From: Rhopalosiphum padi | Lineage: Eukaryota; Arthropoda; Insecta; Hemiptera; Aphididae | NCBI RefSeq assembly: GCF_020882245.1 | Contig: NC_083600.1 | Coordinates: 46,471,019 to 46,535,018, forward strand | Direction: 5' to 3' | Length of the DNA stretch: 64,000 nucleotides | Shown: positions 13,475 through 26,104 of the stretch, one piece after another | Numbering within the stretch: the stretch's first letter is position 1 | Layout of the letters: the number at the start of each line of letters is the position of its first letter | Position numbers and translations under genes: made by a program | The notes under the pieces: generated by a model | What the model saw: the letters and a program-made list of their open reading frames with translations, nothing else | Database searches by the model: none | What the model was told of the DNA's origin: nothing

Positions 13475-16050
13475 CTATCGACAACAATTTTGATAAGATC
13501 TAAAATATTAATCATTATATTATACATCGCTTAATTTATTGTTAGACTAAACTGTTTATAAGTCTATCATAGTCGTACAGTTTACAGTTGAACATGTTCA
13601 AAAAATGTGTTAAACCATAACAACCATAACTTAACTATTTCTTCTTTTAAGATGTATTTTTCGATATAATTATAAAAACATTCGACTTAAAATTCATACA
13701 TTTTAATTTTTAAACAGACGTTTATATTTTGTTATTAGCATTGAATATACGGTTTAATACGGTTATAGTTCTGTTTGAAAAATTTTATTTTCTAAATATT
13801 TATTTAATTATAAATACTTCTTATAGTGAAATATGTCTTTTATGAAGACTTTAAGGAAAAATATTTCTATGAAATTGGTAAGTTTTAATACCATTTTAGC
13901 CAATTGATTATAGACTCAAAGAATCAATAGATAGGTATTTATATTTTTAAGTAACTAGTAAAATAAAAAAAAAATAAAATTTTCCATATTAAAACTTTAC
14001 ATAAAAGATAGTATAGTAATGTTATACTATTTTATATTTTTAATATTGATTTAAAATTGTAAGGTTTTAAAATACTGCCAATTACACAAAATATGTTATT
14101 CCATAAAACAAATTATATAATAATATTATGAATTAAAAATAAATACCTAATGTCAAACTTCCTGTCTATAAACAGACTATTAAAATGAATTATCGATCGT
14201 TAATGGCCTACTAATACACCTACACAATAATATTTGTGTATTATTAATTGATGTATCGTAAAGTAGGTTATGAATGTTATGATTATAATTTTTAAATATT
14301 ATTTTACAACTATCTAGTTTGTTCTTTATTTCGTTAAATGTTGCACTTAATATGCTATTTTTATAGCAGTATTGCTTGAAAGGTTTTTTTTTTTAATGTT
14401 TTTGCTTGCTTCAATAGCAATAATTGATCTTAAAAACTCAATAATTTATGTCAATGAGGTAAAATGTATCACTAAAGTTATCACAGCTCCTTTTATATTC
14501 TGAACAGAGCACTTAATGTACCTATTAATATTTAATATAATATACACGTAAGTCCTGACTCATATTATTACAAATATTTCGTGTGAAAAAATACATAATA
14601 CATTAAATTAGTTATTATTATTTAATAATAGATTGTATATAATGAGAAAGTTTTAAAGGTAAACATAAAAAACAAATTATAGAACATTGGTTTTATAATG
14701 ATATGAGATCAATTTTTTATGGGAGTTAATAAAATAAATAAAAATAATTTTGGATTTATGATATAATTCAAAATTAATAATTGTAAAAATGTTCTTAATA
14801 ATAGCTGTACCCAATTTTAAAAATATTTAAAATAGATAGCATGCTTCATTTTTTTTTTATTTGATAAATTTAAATTTTTTGAGTTTTTTCATACAATTGG
14901 ACATTTTAATGACAAAATATAACAATTTTAGTTATAATTTATTTATTTTATTTTATTATTATGTAATATTTCAAAAAATTATTAATTGTAATAGGAAATT
15001 GTTCACCGTTAAATATAAAAAAAAATTGAATAAATATAATTTTCAAAATATCATAATTCATATTTTTGAACCTATTATTATCATGGACCCATTATTCTTA
15101 GTAAATAATAGTAATATAAAGTACATACATTTTAATAATTCTATAATGAAAACAAATAATTATAGTTCAAGAATGCAAATGTTATGTATTTTTTTGGTTT
15201 CTGTGATGTGTCGAGTAAAATAAGTAAAATTATGAAACTCGTAATTTTAATGATTAAAAACTATTAGAACTGTCAGGGAAAAAATAAAGGACGTAAAAAA
15301 TTAGATAAGTAATTGTTTTATTCCAAATTTTAACATTTAAAAAATAATGTGGACATCTACATTATTTTACAAATATTATAAAACATAATAATTTATAATT
15401 TATATGATTTATCATATCATAGGCAGCAATAAATAGCATACATCTTTTTTAACAATTGTAAATCTCACTTAAATGTTAAATTACCTTACAGGTTACTATA
15501 AGTATTTCTTACTTATATTTCGTGTGTTATAAATAAATCCAGGACTATATAAAATACGCGAAAATTCTACGTAGTTACTTAGATTTATTTCCATCCACAT
15601 TCCTATGTAACATTTAAAAACTTAAATATCACGTATAATAAAGTATTTTAATTTAGTTTTTGATTTTCTTTTTTATAATCAATAATACAACTAAAACATA
15701 AAACATTTTAACCTACTTCTTTAGTTCTATTACCTACATGCATTTCTCACATGTTTACTTGTACATATCGCAACCATTAAACACGTGATATTTTTTTAAT
15801 ATAATATGATAATTTTTTAATGACCTATAAGTTTAAATATTAATTTATTTTTTTAATGCTCTTTTCATTTGAAATATAAATATACAATATATTACGTGAT
15901 TTGAATCTAAAGAAAATATACATACTAAATAATATGCACAAATATGTTTTTATTTGGTATTTCACTCTAATATTTTTTTTTTTACGATTTTTTGAAATAA
16001 TATTATTGTTACCTGTCTATTTTAATTACTATGTTTTTCTGCTACAGAAT

Positions 16051-19000
16051 ATGGCGCAGTATCAACTATATTCGTCTTCTAAAGAATCAGCGGCCGTGGA
16101 ACGTTGTTCAATAGATTGTGTAATTCCTGGATATTGTCCTGAAGAACCACTACCGTCATACAATCAAAACAATGTTATTCCGTTTAAAATTGACTATTCA
16201 TATTTCATTAACGAAATGTCATCTAAACGCCAGCCGTCTAAACTTCGAGAAATTAGTAACTATAATTTTGTGATTGATTTTAGTGTAGGAATTTATGATG
16301 GGGAAGTTTTAGGGATAGATCCCTTTTTGACGGTTTTAGATTTTAAGTGGACCATTATTAGATGTATTGATTTTACAGTGATGAGTGAATGTTTTTTTTT
16401 GTGAGTGTCAACATCTTTTTGTGTTCTAGAAATGCTTCAATTTTCAACTTTGAATGGTATTTTATAGTTAGCAAATTGGATCTAGTTAGTACTTTGGGAG
16501 ATTAAACGTAAAAAAATCCTAATAATTTTCTTATAAAAATCGAAAAAACAAAAAAAAAGTAAAAACGGGAATTCTTAAGATAAACCAGTTTTCGACAAAA
16601 TTGATTTCTTTATTTTGTTATAATTTATAACATTGATAGCTGTAGAAACTTGAAATTTTCATCAGTATTAAAATTATGATATTTCACATATTGAATAATT
16701 TTCAAAATATTTTGACACTTTTAGAGCTAATTAAAGGCATGAGCAATTTTTATTATTTTTTTTTTTAGTACTTTTCTATAAATGTCAAAATAAAAATAAA
16801 AAATTTAATTATAACTTATCTTAGTTCTAATAATAAAATTAATTACTTTAATAAGAATATCAACAAACATATCACGGGTTGATATAGGCTGATAGATCGT
16901 CTCCACTCAGAATCGTTTTTTTTATATTCAATGATACATCATTGAATTCAAATTTAACACATCTATTAAAGGGAACAACTCAATTTCCCACCTTTTTTCA
17001 ATGATTTTCTTTATATCAATTTAATATTTGTTCATGCATGGACATTTTTATAATGCAGGACATACACGCGTGTGCAATAGGAATCCTTAAAATACTGACC
17101 GACAAAAGTCTTTGGACTTTTTATTACCTCTATCCATAAACAAAACCTCTAAATTTGACACTGGTTGATGTATCATATGTTATAATTGCATCAACAAATA
17201 ATCTTTATATATATATATATAAATATGTTACCTTCATTTATCGAGTATTTTTTTCAGCGAGATTGTTAGAAAAACTACCACCAGATTGCATAAAATTCGG
17301 TGTAGGAGTACCGAACGTATTAACATTTCCGTTTAAGAAGATAAGCGTGGAACTAATTACCGGCGAGAATATTAATCTTGAAGGTCAAGAACTATCTGAT
17401 TCCTTGCAATATCTGCCTTCGGTTGGGTATGTTTTTTTTACTTACTAAAAATATCATTAGTATCAAAACCTAATAATTCACTTAGGTAATATACAAGTTA
17501 GATGATAATAACTTACTTAAAAACTAATACTTACTAGTTAATCTAGTGCTCCAGATACCGCCAAATTTTTACTTTTCATATCCCTTATATATCTTGTAGT
17601 ATGTAGCTTAACTTAGTATTTTTAATTACTATTTAATAATTTGTATTTGCCTACTAATATTTACCGACAAAGGAATTATACCTAGTAATGTTACATGTCA
17701 CATAATTCTAATTTTAAATTCTAATAATGTTTGTATATTTCAACAGTAGTAACATTGTAATCCTGTATCCTAACCTAATGCGTATTATATGCATTATAAA
17801 GCAGCTCCCGATGTAAAAAATATATGTTCACATATTTCACAATAAAATTTCAGTTGAAATATAAAAATTAAAATTACATGAGTCATATGCCTTTTACTGT
17901 AGCTAATCAAAATTTGATATTAATCATTACTGCAGTATTTTAATCCTTTAAATTTCAATGTAGGTATCTACATATTTTTTATATTCTGAGTAGAGCAATC
18001 GATGTATTGATTTTATACTGATTTATGTATCATTATGTGTACCTCTGTGTTTTTTGTATGTCATCATACTCATCATATTTTAGCAAATTAGTAATATATA
18101 CTTAATATTATAGTATAAAACTTACACTTCAAATAAGTAATTTAAATATTAATCTTCCTATTTGAGTAAGAACCTAATATTAAAAAAAATATCCAAGAAC
18201 CCCTGGCAATCGTTGGATAGCCGGTGGGCCAAGCCATCACTGATGACAAACAATACGAACACAATTATTGTGCAATAACAATTTTTTAAAACTTGAATCC
18301 GTTTATTCACACATGACTTTTAAAATGCGAGTAATGAGTATTTGCGAAACAATGTTTGATACAATTTAAATTGTTGTAAATTTATTCAAAAGATCAAATA
18401 GATATTCGTCCATATGTTAGCAGCTAATTATTTACGATGAATGAAACAGTAAGTTGATGTAATGTTTCATGGGAAATTTGTTAAACACGTGTGACAAAAG
18501 CATTACATTTTCGATTTTCCCGTTGTAAATGCGCATTATTAAAATAAAATAGTTTTAAATTATAGTTAATAAAAATAAATAAATAAATAATTTAACTTAG
18601 ACATGATAATATGTTATACTTGTATTATATAATATTGTAAGACCTATTGTACAATTTATTATTTTTATTTAATTTCATTATTTATTATTTGATATTCATA
18701 ATTTTTTGTAGTGATTTAAATAGTATGTAGGTGACCCCCAGGTTAACAATATCGTATCAGCTAAAACTTAATTTATCGATTTTACTACTAATTGTTTCAT
18801 CATAGTTATTTTTATTTTTATTTTAAGTTCAACATAAACAAAAAATGTATATATTAATGTCAATTATATAACTCTAAATAAAAAAAATATATTTTTCTTT
18901 TTATCAAAAATAATAACATATTTTACATTTTGTAAATATGAGGAAATTTGAAAGAAAAACGGGTATACAACTTAAATAAGCAATAAGGTCATATTAATTA

Positions 19001-22000
19001 TACATAGTACATGTACTAGTACGTTAATAGTAAAAAAAATATCAATACAACTTGATAAAAGTATAGTTTTATAAAATTAAAAATTAATAAATAATAATGT
19101 AAGAAATATAATTATACTGTATTAATAATATAATAATAATATTAATTGGTAAAATATTATTTCATGATTTTCGGCGGAACTTATAAATATATTAATATAA
19201 AGGTTAAAAATTGATTAAATTATAATTTTCATATTGGTATTAATATAATATAAATAAAAATAAAAAAGTATATTGAGATTTATACATTTGCAGAAATATA
19301 TGATTTATGTTTGTGTTTACAATATTATAGATATGTGAGTGTTAATCATTAAATGGGTTTTTAAATGGTTCCTGAAATTGAATTTTTAGTAATATTTTTT
19401 GACTTGGTGATGCCGTGATGGGATAAGAAATTAATAGTTATGCAAAATGTTGCTTTAACTATAATTTATACTTACTTATACAAATTAAGTCCATTAAGAT
19501 ATATTTGGTCATAAAGTTTTAAACATTTGAACCAAAGCATAAGCCATCTGCCGTACTGCAGGTGATTAAAAATAAAAATACATAAAGAAATTTTCCAATT
19601 TATTATACTAAATATCGCATTATCCATACATTTTTACTTTATTTAATATTTATTTGGTATTATTATTTTTAATTTAATGATGATAATTATACACTTCAGC
19701 TACAACGGTCATTATGTGTATATAATATCTTTTCTAGTTTTTATATGACATTAATTAATTTGTTTTTTAGGGGAAAATAATAGGTTTTAGGTTAATAGGC
19801 TTAGTTAATGACTGGGTCTTGTCCTAGGGCAATGTTATGTATTTTGCTCCCTTTGAATACCTCCGAGTATTATTCTGTGTTAAAAAGTATCTTATCGTTA
19901 TTTGACTCTGCGTGTTTCACATATGAGTGGAACATTCTTGAACATACCTAACAAAAAATGTGAGTTATCCAGTTATGTCCAATTCCGTCATCTGTTTTTT
20001 TACTATATTGTTATTATAATGAAAGAAATTCGTCGCGCGCAGGTCAGCATTGATTGGCTATCAAAAACGAAAATAATCGTCGATGATACACAATTATAAT
20101 TTATAAAAAGGTTACGGTGTAGAACAGGACGACCGACTAAGCGACGAGGTAGATACGTTCTTATTATTTCGCTGTGAGTATATGAGTAAAGTATGGATAG
20201 TGGCGTTTTATAGACTAGTTGGTCGTAATAGTCTATCAATAACGTATAATATCACCGAAGTATTGTTCATATTATTTATAACTTGAGCCCCCACACCAGT
20301 ATTCTCAGTGGGGCCCAGTATTTCATTATATGAAATTAAAATTAAATAAATAAATAAATTTAATATAGGTTATATGTTAATGTTATCACAATTTATTGTC
20401 ATTAAACCATACAAAAATGAATCACAAAAAAAATCAAGGCGTATATACAACACAAAAAAAAAACAAATTCGTCTTATTTATTATAGTTGTATTGTATAAT
20501 ACGTATAAAAGTTAGGTACGCCATTTGGTTGCACCAAATAAAAAACTCATCCGCAATTATTCGAGGACTTCCAAGAGCAATTTATTTTAAACTAAACTAG
20601 TAGCTATTGTGAATATAAATTATTACAAATCATATTCTTACATATTATTTAAATATTTTTAATAGATATCGACCATTAATAAAGATATTAGAAGAAATAC
20701 AAGAAAGTTATCATGGACCTCAAAATTGGAATGAAAGATCTATTATAATGACATCTGGCGCACAAGAAGGATTGTCCAAGGTCGTGGACATGTGCATGCG
20801 ATGCAACGACCCAGTAATTATGCCTGATCCTGTTTACACGGGAGCCGTTGACTTGGTAAAACCTTCAATACCTTACTAAAATTATGCATCGATATTAAAT
20901 TCCTAATCGTTATGAATTATGATAATATATTATTTATCCAACAACTGGAAATGTATTATTTCAAATGCTAAGGTCCTGTATAATATAGTATATAATATAT
21001 ACTGATGCTATATAGGTAACTATATAGTCTGTGTTTGTAATATCTAATTAATGACTTGTCTATCTAAATATTGAACATGGAAAATAATTTATAAAGTAAC
21101 CAAACTCATACCCTTGCTTTTATCATGAAATCTTATGATAACATACTATGTTTGCAGTTCAAACCATATAATGCTGATATCATACCGATAGTACAAGATT
21201 CATGTGGTGTAGTCGTGGAAGAAATCGAAAAAGTTTTAGCTGAAAGAAAAAGAAAAATGATGCCGATACCTAAAGTAAATCACTATTATATTTTTATACT
21301 CCGATACTCATATTATAATAATTTATAAATACTAAGGTTCTTTGGCCTCTGGTCGTTATACGTGCAAATCAACGTAAATTTAGTCAACGTCTAAAATTAT
21401 TTCATGCGTTATGTTATTTTTATTTAATTTTATTTTATGCTTTAATAATTGTATGATAAAAGTGGAAAATATTTTAAAAATAATTTCATTTAATAAAATA
21501 TATATGATATAAGTATATAACACCTAATAATATTGTAAGTGGATATAATTGTAGTTACTATATACATATATCAATAGCATCAATAGCATTATGGATTTTA
21601 CAAATGTATTTTCTTACATTTATGTTATCCAAAAAAATTGTTCCAAAATATTTATGTTAAGTGACATTAAGTCATCAACTAGTAATTAAATACTAATATT
21701 TCATGTATACATACGTCAAAATTAGAAAATCACAAACACATTTTTATAAAAAAAACCCCTAATATTTTAATTATTTCATTTATGAATATAATACTGTTCA
21801 CATTTAAATTAGAAATAATAATACACCTTTGTTCTATATCAAAGTAAGATAAGTGCCAATATTATATAATAATCACAAGTTTAATGTTAATAATAGATGA
21901 TTTATTTGAACCCAACTGCATCAAACCCTGCCGGAACTACAATTCCCACACATAGAAAACGTGCAATTTATAAATTAGCTTGTGAATACAATATGCTTAT

Positions 22001-24068
22001 TCTTGAAGATGATCCATATTACTACTTACATTTCGAAAAGGTAACTGTCAACATTTCTCCTTTTAATTAATAATAAATTAGTTGATTAACTGGAATATGG
22101 TTTCAGGAAAATCCAGTTAGTTTTTTGTCTATGGACACAGAAGGTCGTGTGCTTCGATTCGATTCTTTTTCAAAAATCATGAGCTCTGGTTTACGCGTAG
22201 GCTTCGTTACCGGACCCATAACATTAGTACGTAGAATAGAGCTTCATATGCAAACATCATCAATGCACACATCATCATTATCGCAAGTACTTTTGTACAA
22301 ACTTCTATCACATTGGGGTAAAGATGGTTTGATTTCTCATTTTATGCATGTCCAAAACTTTTACAAACAAAAGTTGGATCACATGATGTCTGCAATTAAT
22401 AAAAATCTTAACGGTAAGAAACCATTGCAATAAATACTAATTCTTGAAATCGTATTTAAAAATTGAGAAAAAAATCAAAATTTAAATGATGATCTTATTT
22501 GGGAATCTAGCGGAGGATACATATTACGCTATTTACTATTTTTGTTAATTTATTGGATTAATTATTTTGTAACACTAACACTTTTTAGAGTATACAATAA
22601 ATTAGTATTTGTTCAATGAAGAGAAAATAATAATATCAAAGTAATAATTGTAAAATAAAAAAAGCCAAACCTAAATTTAGTGAAATATCAAATAATAAAT
22701 AGAATATAATGAATTAATCTTAATAATAATAAAAGTAATGTGATCTTACATCATAAGTTGTATGACAGCCGTAAACAACATTAAAACGAAACAAAATGGG
22801 AAGAATGCTGATGAGAAGGAAAAAAAATTAAAGACAGCGTAAAGATAATTAAAATATAACTTGATAATTATGACTGAAATCAAATAATATTATATTATGC
22901 ATTTTAAAAATGAATACAATTATATATAATACATTAATACCTGTTCATATAAATATAATATTTTTACACAATAAATATAATATTATATGGACCAACAAGA
23001 TTTTTTAAAATATAAATAAAAATTGCACCATATTATATATAATGAATATTTGTAATAAATAGAATAATAATCATTACATTTTACTGATAAAATAAACAGG
23101 ACTTTTATCTCTCAACTTTGTTGTCAAATCAATATCCTAGTAAATAAAAGTAATTTCTTCTAAACAGGATTAGCTGAGTGGTACGAGCCAAATGGTGGCA
23201 TGTTTCTTTGGTTGAAAATAATTGGATTGAACGATGCCAATAAATTAGTCACTACTAGATGTTTGGATAAATTATTAATTTTAGCTCCTGGGTATGCGTT
23301 ATCAGCCAATACCGAAAAACCAAGTCCCTACGTTCGAATTTCGTATTCCATTGCGTCACCAGAAGAAGTCGATCGAGTAAGTGTTTTCTTTTACTATAAA
23401 AAAGTATTTTTTACATTATTTCATTTCATTTTTAGTTATTTTTTCCATTCGATATCATGTATAATTACACGTAAAACATATCCATTTCATATTCCTCCAT
23501 CCTCCACGCTCTATGGTTCAAATAAACCTCTTGTGCGTTGTTTGTCCCATACAAACTTCGACACTTCTTTCTCTATTTTTACATCACGATTATAAATTAG
23601 AATCTAAAACTTATATTATTAATATTATTATTATTATTATTACTTTTACAACTATATATTATTACTAAACATATGTAGGTACACCGAATAAAAACATATG
23701 TATAATACACATATTTTTATTTATACTTATTTGTATATTACCATAAAAGTGTTTTTATATTATTATTATATACATATTTTTTTCTGAATTTTTAATCTTA
23801 TAAATATATGCTGTAATTGGGCTAAATGCCCGTAAATAATTTAAATAAAATAAATTACAAATAGTAGAGCTATGCTCACTACTATAGAAGTATAAACTAT
23901 ATACTAGGATTATAGTTTAATATACATAATATTATGCATAATTCGTCTAAAAATTAAAAAACAATTTTTTTAGTTATAGTTATTCAACTTAATCAAGTAT
24001 AACTTATGTTATTATTCTAGGGAATTGCACTACTTGCAGAAGCCATACGAGAAGAATTATCGAAGTAA
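16051..24068 (+). CDS. AADAT: Kynurenine/alpha-aminoadipate aminotransferase (KAT II type)
   Basis: A PLP-dependent fold-type I aminotransferase acting in kynurenine and lysine (2-aminoadipate) catabolism. Eight coding exons join in frame: 16051-16255, 17258-17426, 20666-20855, 21158-21274, 21897-22040, 22107-22413, 23168-23376 and 24021-24068, giving 462 aa and ending TAA. The family signatures are all present: TSGAQEGL (cofactor phosphate region, near Q158), SNPAG (N237, NPTG-equivalent), LEDDPYYYL, the PLP lysine in DSFSKIMSSGLRVGF (K298), and the substrate-carboxylate arginine in SPYVR (R434). Human AADAT is about 425 aa. The extra length is a ~46-residue N-terminal leader that is Ser-, Pro- and acid-containing, unlike a typical basic mitochondrial presequence. 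ATG at 16051 lies three bases after acceptor CTACAG, so the 5' UTR is spliced from upstream. A possible poly(A) signal AATAAA is at 24092-24097. Introns 1 and 2 contain transposons. Confidence 0.93.
16345..16990. repeat. Diverged copy of the GATTCTGAACGGAG-TIR element in AADAT intron 1
   Basis: It shares many blocks with 28489-29385: GTATTGATTTTACA near the left, AATGCTTC, a CTTGAAATTTTC block, and a right end CTCCACTCAGAATCG followed by an ATTGAATTCAAATTTAACAC-like flank. The left terminal repeat is degraded. Confidence 0.6.
18193..18746. mobile_element. hAT-like dispersed repeat, copy 2 (AADAT intron 2)
   Basis: The same family as 12936-13474 in the same orientation, with a right end GACCCCCAGGTT and a left end AAGAACCCCTGG that are imperfect inverted repeats. 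Internal blocks ACGATGAATGAAACAGTAAG and ACACGTGTGACAA align with the first copy. It has no coding capacity. Confidence 0.6.
20043..20110 (+). promoter_or_regulatory. Orphan core-promoter-like sequence
   Basis: An inverted CCAAT box (GATTGGCTA, about 20051) precedes TTTATAAAAAGG (about 20100-20110) by ~45 bp, and the region downstream is GC-richer than its surroundings. It lies in AADAT intron 2, with no exon attached. It may be the promoter of a retroelement whose 3' end is at 20300-20362. The assignment is speculative. Confidence 0.25.
20280..20362 (+). repeat. Retroposon-like 3' end with hairpin and (AAAT)n tail
   Basis: GAGCCCCCAC and GTGGGGC flank ACCAGTATTCTCA, a short potential stem-loop. 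The motif CCCAGTATTTC and an AAATAAATAAAT tail follow. It resembles the end at 10930-11005. Confidence 0.4.
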
Positions 24069-25305
24069 TTCTTGTTTATAAAATCAAACATAATAAATGA
24101 TACTTATCAGTTATTAATTATCATTTGAGTTTGTATGAATTTGCATATCTATATATTTTTTTTTTATTGAAAAATATGTTAAGTTATCATATTTTTAAGT
24201 TTTAACTTTTTATTGTATTTTTTATTATACATATTAATAATATCTAGTATATAGTATTATAATTTATAACTAATTAATGAAAATACATGTTTTGTTTTAC
24301 ATGATAATTTTTTCTTTTTGCTCTTAATAGTGGGGTCCAATTTCAGCACTAATCTTCTATATTTCTGTAAATAATTTTGTTATTTTATACTTTTTATTTA
24401 TTGGCATTATGTACAGATTATCTAAGCCCGTTGCTGTCAGAACATTTTCTTCCACAACTCATTTTATATCTATACTAATATAAAATCTATAGCCTAGTAT
24501 ATAAATATAATAAAACTATCAATAAAATTACATTGAAATAATAAATTGAAAATTAAAAATTATTTAAATATGAAAAATCCATGAAGTATTTTAGTTATTA
24601 AAAATCGTTGTTGAAACGATGAAATTCAATTATAAGCGGTTTTTTTTATTATTTTAAATTCTGAATGGTATGATAAAATATTATGTATTAATGCTACAAT
24701 GTGTGTTTTTTATTTATATTTTTTCGTATTTATACAGTATACTCACTATACACAATAACTGTACTATAATTTATGATAACAATTTAGATTTAGTTTGTAC
24801 TTGAGGAGAAGTAAAAATTAAAAAACGTTCAGTATTTTTTTCAAAATAACACTATAATGTTAGTCATTATAAATACATATATTACATTCAAAAATTTCAA
24901 TGTTTGAAATTGACCTTATAAATACAATATACATACATATCCGATACTCGTAATTTAAAGGAGAAAGTTTGGATAAATTAAATTTAGGTACATATTATAT
25001 ATCTTAATTTTTTTTAAACCTGAAGTTTCATTATTTCTAGTTTCCGTGTTTCTATTCGGAAAAGGTTGGTTCATTAGAAACAAAAAATAAAATAAAAACA
25101 ATTTAATATTTTAATTTTTGAAAACATTTATAATTATTATGTGCAATGTTACAATAACGCAGTACATATTATATAAGTACATCTAAGTGTGCATAAAACT
25201 GTATTTGCATCTTCAATTAGTACATTCGTTGAAGTAATCAGGAAGGATATAAGATCAATCATTGTTGGTTTACACCGAACTTGCTAATAAAAATATTTAA
25301 TATTA
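24069..25305. other. Intergenic spacer between two convergent genes
   Basis: It carries the 3' ends of the aminotransferase gene (+) and the small secreted-peptide gene (-). A degraded left end of the dispersed TIR family (ATTCTGAATGGTATGAT, about 24658) is visible. No exon was recognised. Confidence 0.5.
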
Positions 25306-26016
25306 TTATGATGAAGTTGTTGTTGCTGTACTTGATGTTGGAGTTGTTCCTCCAGATCCTGTAGGATAACTTGGACATTGGGTAGTACCACCACCGCTAG
25401 TAGTTGGAGGAGCTGAAGTTGAAGCTGGAGATGAAGTTGCAGTTGAACTAGGTGCAGTCGATGCAGGCTCATCGGCTCGGACTTGTCCTAAATTCTGTAT
25501 AAGTAGGTATAAAATAATTATTAGTTTGGCTATGCACAAGTTTATGAGTAATGTCTGGATATAAAAATGATTGAGTTGGTTATTTGGAGAGTCGAAAACA
25601 AAATCCTCAGTGTTTTTCAAAATAATCGGGAAACACTAATAGGTATTGACAAAAAGATGGATGTAAATAACTATACTAAAATTATCAAAATTGTTATTAT
25701 TATCAACTATTTTGTCAACATTTAAAGTTCTGACGCTCATTAAAAATATTAGTGGAATTACGCTCAGTATTTTTTTTCAAATCTTTTTAAACAATTTATA
25801 TAAAACTTTGTTATAGGAAACTCTATTAAATTTTATAATCTTAGAATTTTTTTTCTACTTTATTATTTTAGCTTATAAAACATATTAATATATTAAACAA
25901 TATTATAACTTACGATTTGTATGATATTATCATAAATTACAAAATTACATGTTGATACTTACAGACAAACTCAGGGTGATGACAATTGCCATGGTAATGG
26001 TAAATTTAAAATTCAT
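25306..26016 (-). CDS. Small secreted Ser/Thr-rich peptide, two exons
   Basis: Exon 1 (26016-25963) encodes 18 residues, MNFKFTITMAIVITLSLS, and ends at donor TCT|GTAAGT. Exon 2 (25494-25306), after acceptor ATACAG, continues in phase 0 with NLGQVRADEPAS and ends in TAA. The product is 80 aa. Residues 1-25 form a convincing signal peptide with likely cleavage after VRA. The mature ~55 residues contain 30 Ser or Thr (by count), plus Pro, Gly and Ala, one Cys, and only two charged residues (D and E at its start). This composition suggests a mucin-like, O-glycosylatable secreted peptide. I recognise no family. Secretion is inferred; a role in saliva, gut lining or cuticle would be a guess. A consensus TATA box lies 81 bp upstream of the ATG. 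The alternative that exon 2 is an isolated frame is less likely, given intact splice sites, phase and promoter. Confidence 0.75.
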
Positions 26017-26096
26017 GTTTGATTTGAATTGATAACTAGTTAAAAATTAATTGAATATAATCTAGTATATCTAACGAGTTTTTTAAAAGTAATATC

Positions 26097-26104
26097 CTTT
26101 TATA
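26097..26104 (-). promoter_or_regulatory. TATA box of the small secreted-peptide gene
   Basis: Read on the minus strand, GTATAAAAGGAT contains a consensus TATAAAAG. With a ~30 bp offset, transcription would start near 26070 and leave a 5' UTR of roughly 50 nt before the ATG at 26016. Confidence 0.6.

Larger units (their letters stand above)
6114..16047. other. Long AT-rich non-coding stretch
   Basis: The first few hundred bases are presumably 3' UTR of the preceding gene. The rest is AT-rich with no exon I can support. It holds a hAT-like repeat (12936-13474), an (AT)n tract at 11481-11500 and a retroposon-like 3' end near 10935-11005. The splice acceptor at 16045-16047 implies one or more non-coding first exons of the aminotransferase gene somewhere here, not located. 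Slightly GC-richer patches at 6290-6600 and 7150-7440 have no recognisable product. Confidence 0.5.

Noticed and set aside
14478..14492. TATCACAGCTCC, resembling the miR-2/13 seed region
   Set aside because: The mature sequence diverges after the seed and no hairpin arm was seen nearby.
14861..15223. 120-codon plus-strand frame
   Set aside because: Composition is Asn/Ile/Tyr/Phe-rich, as expected from random AT-rich DNA, with no domain or exon signals.
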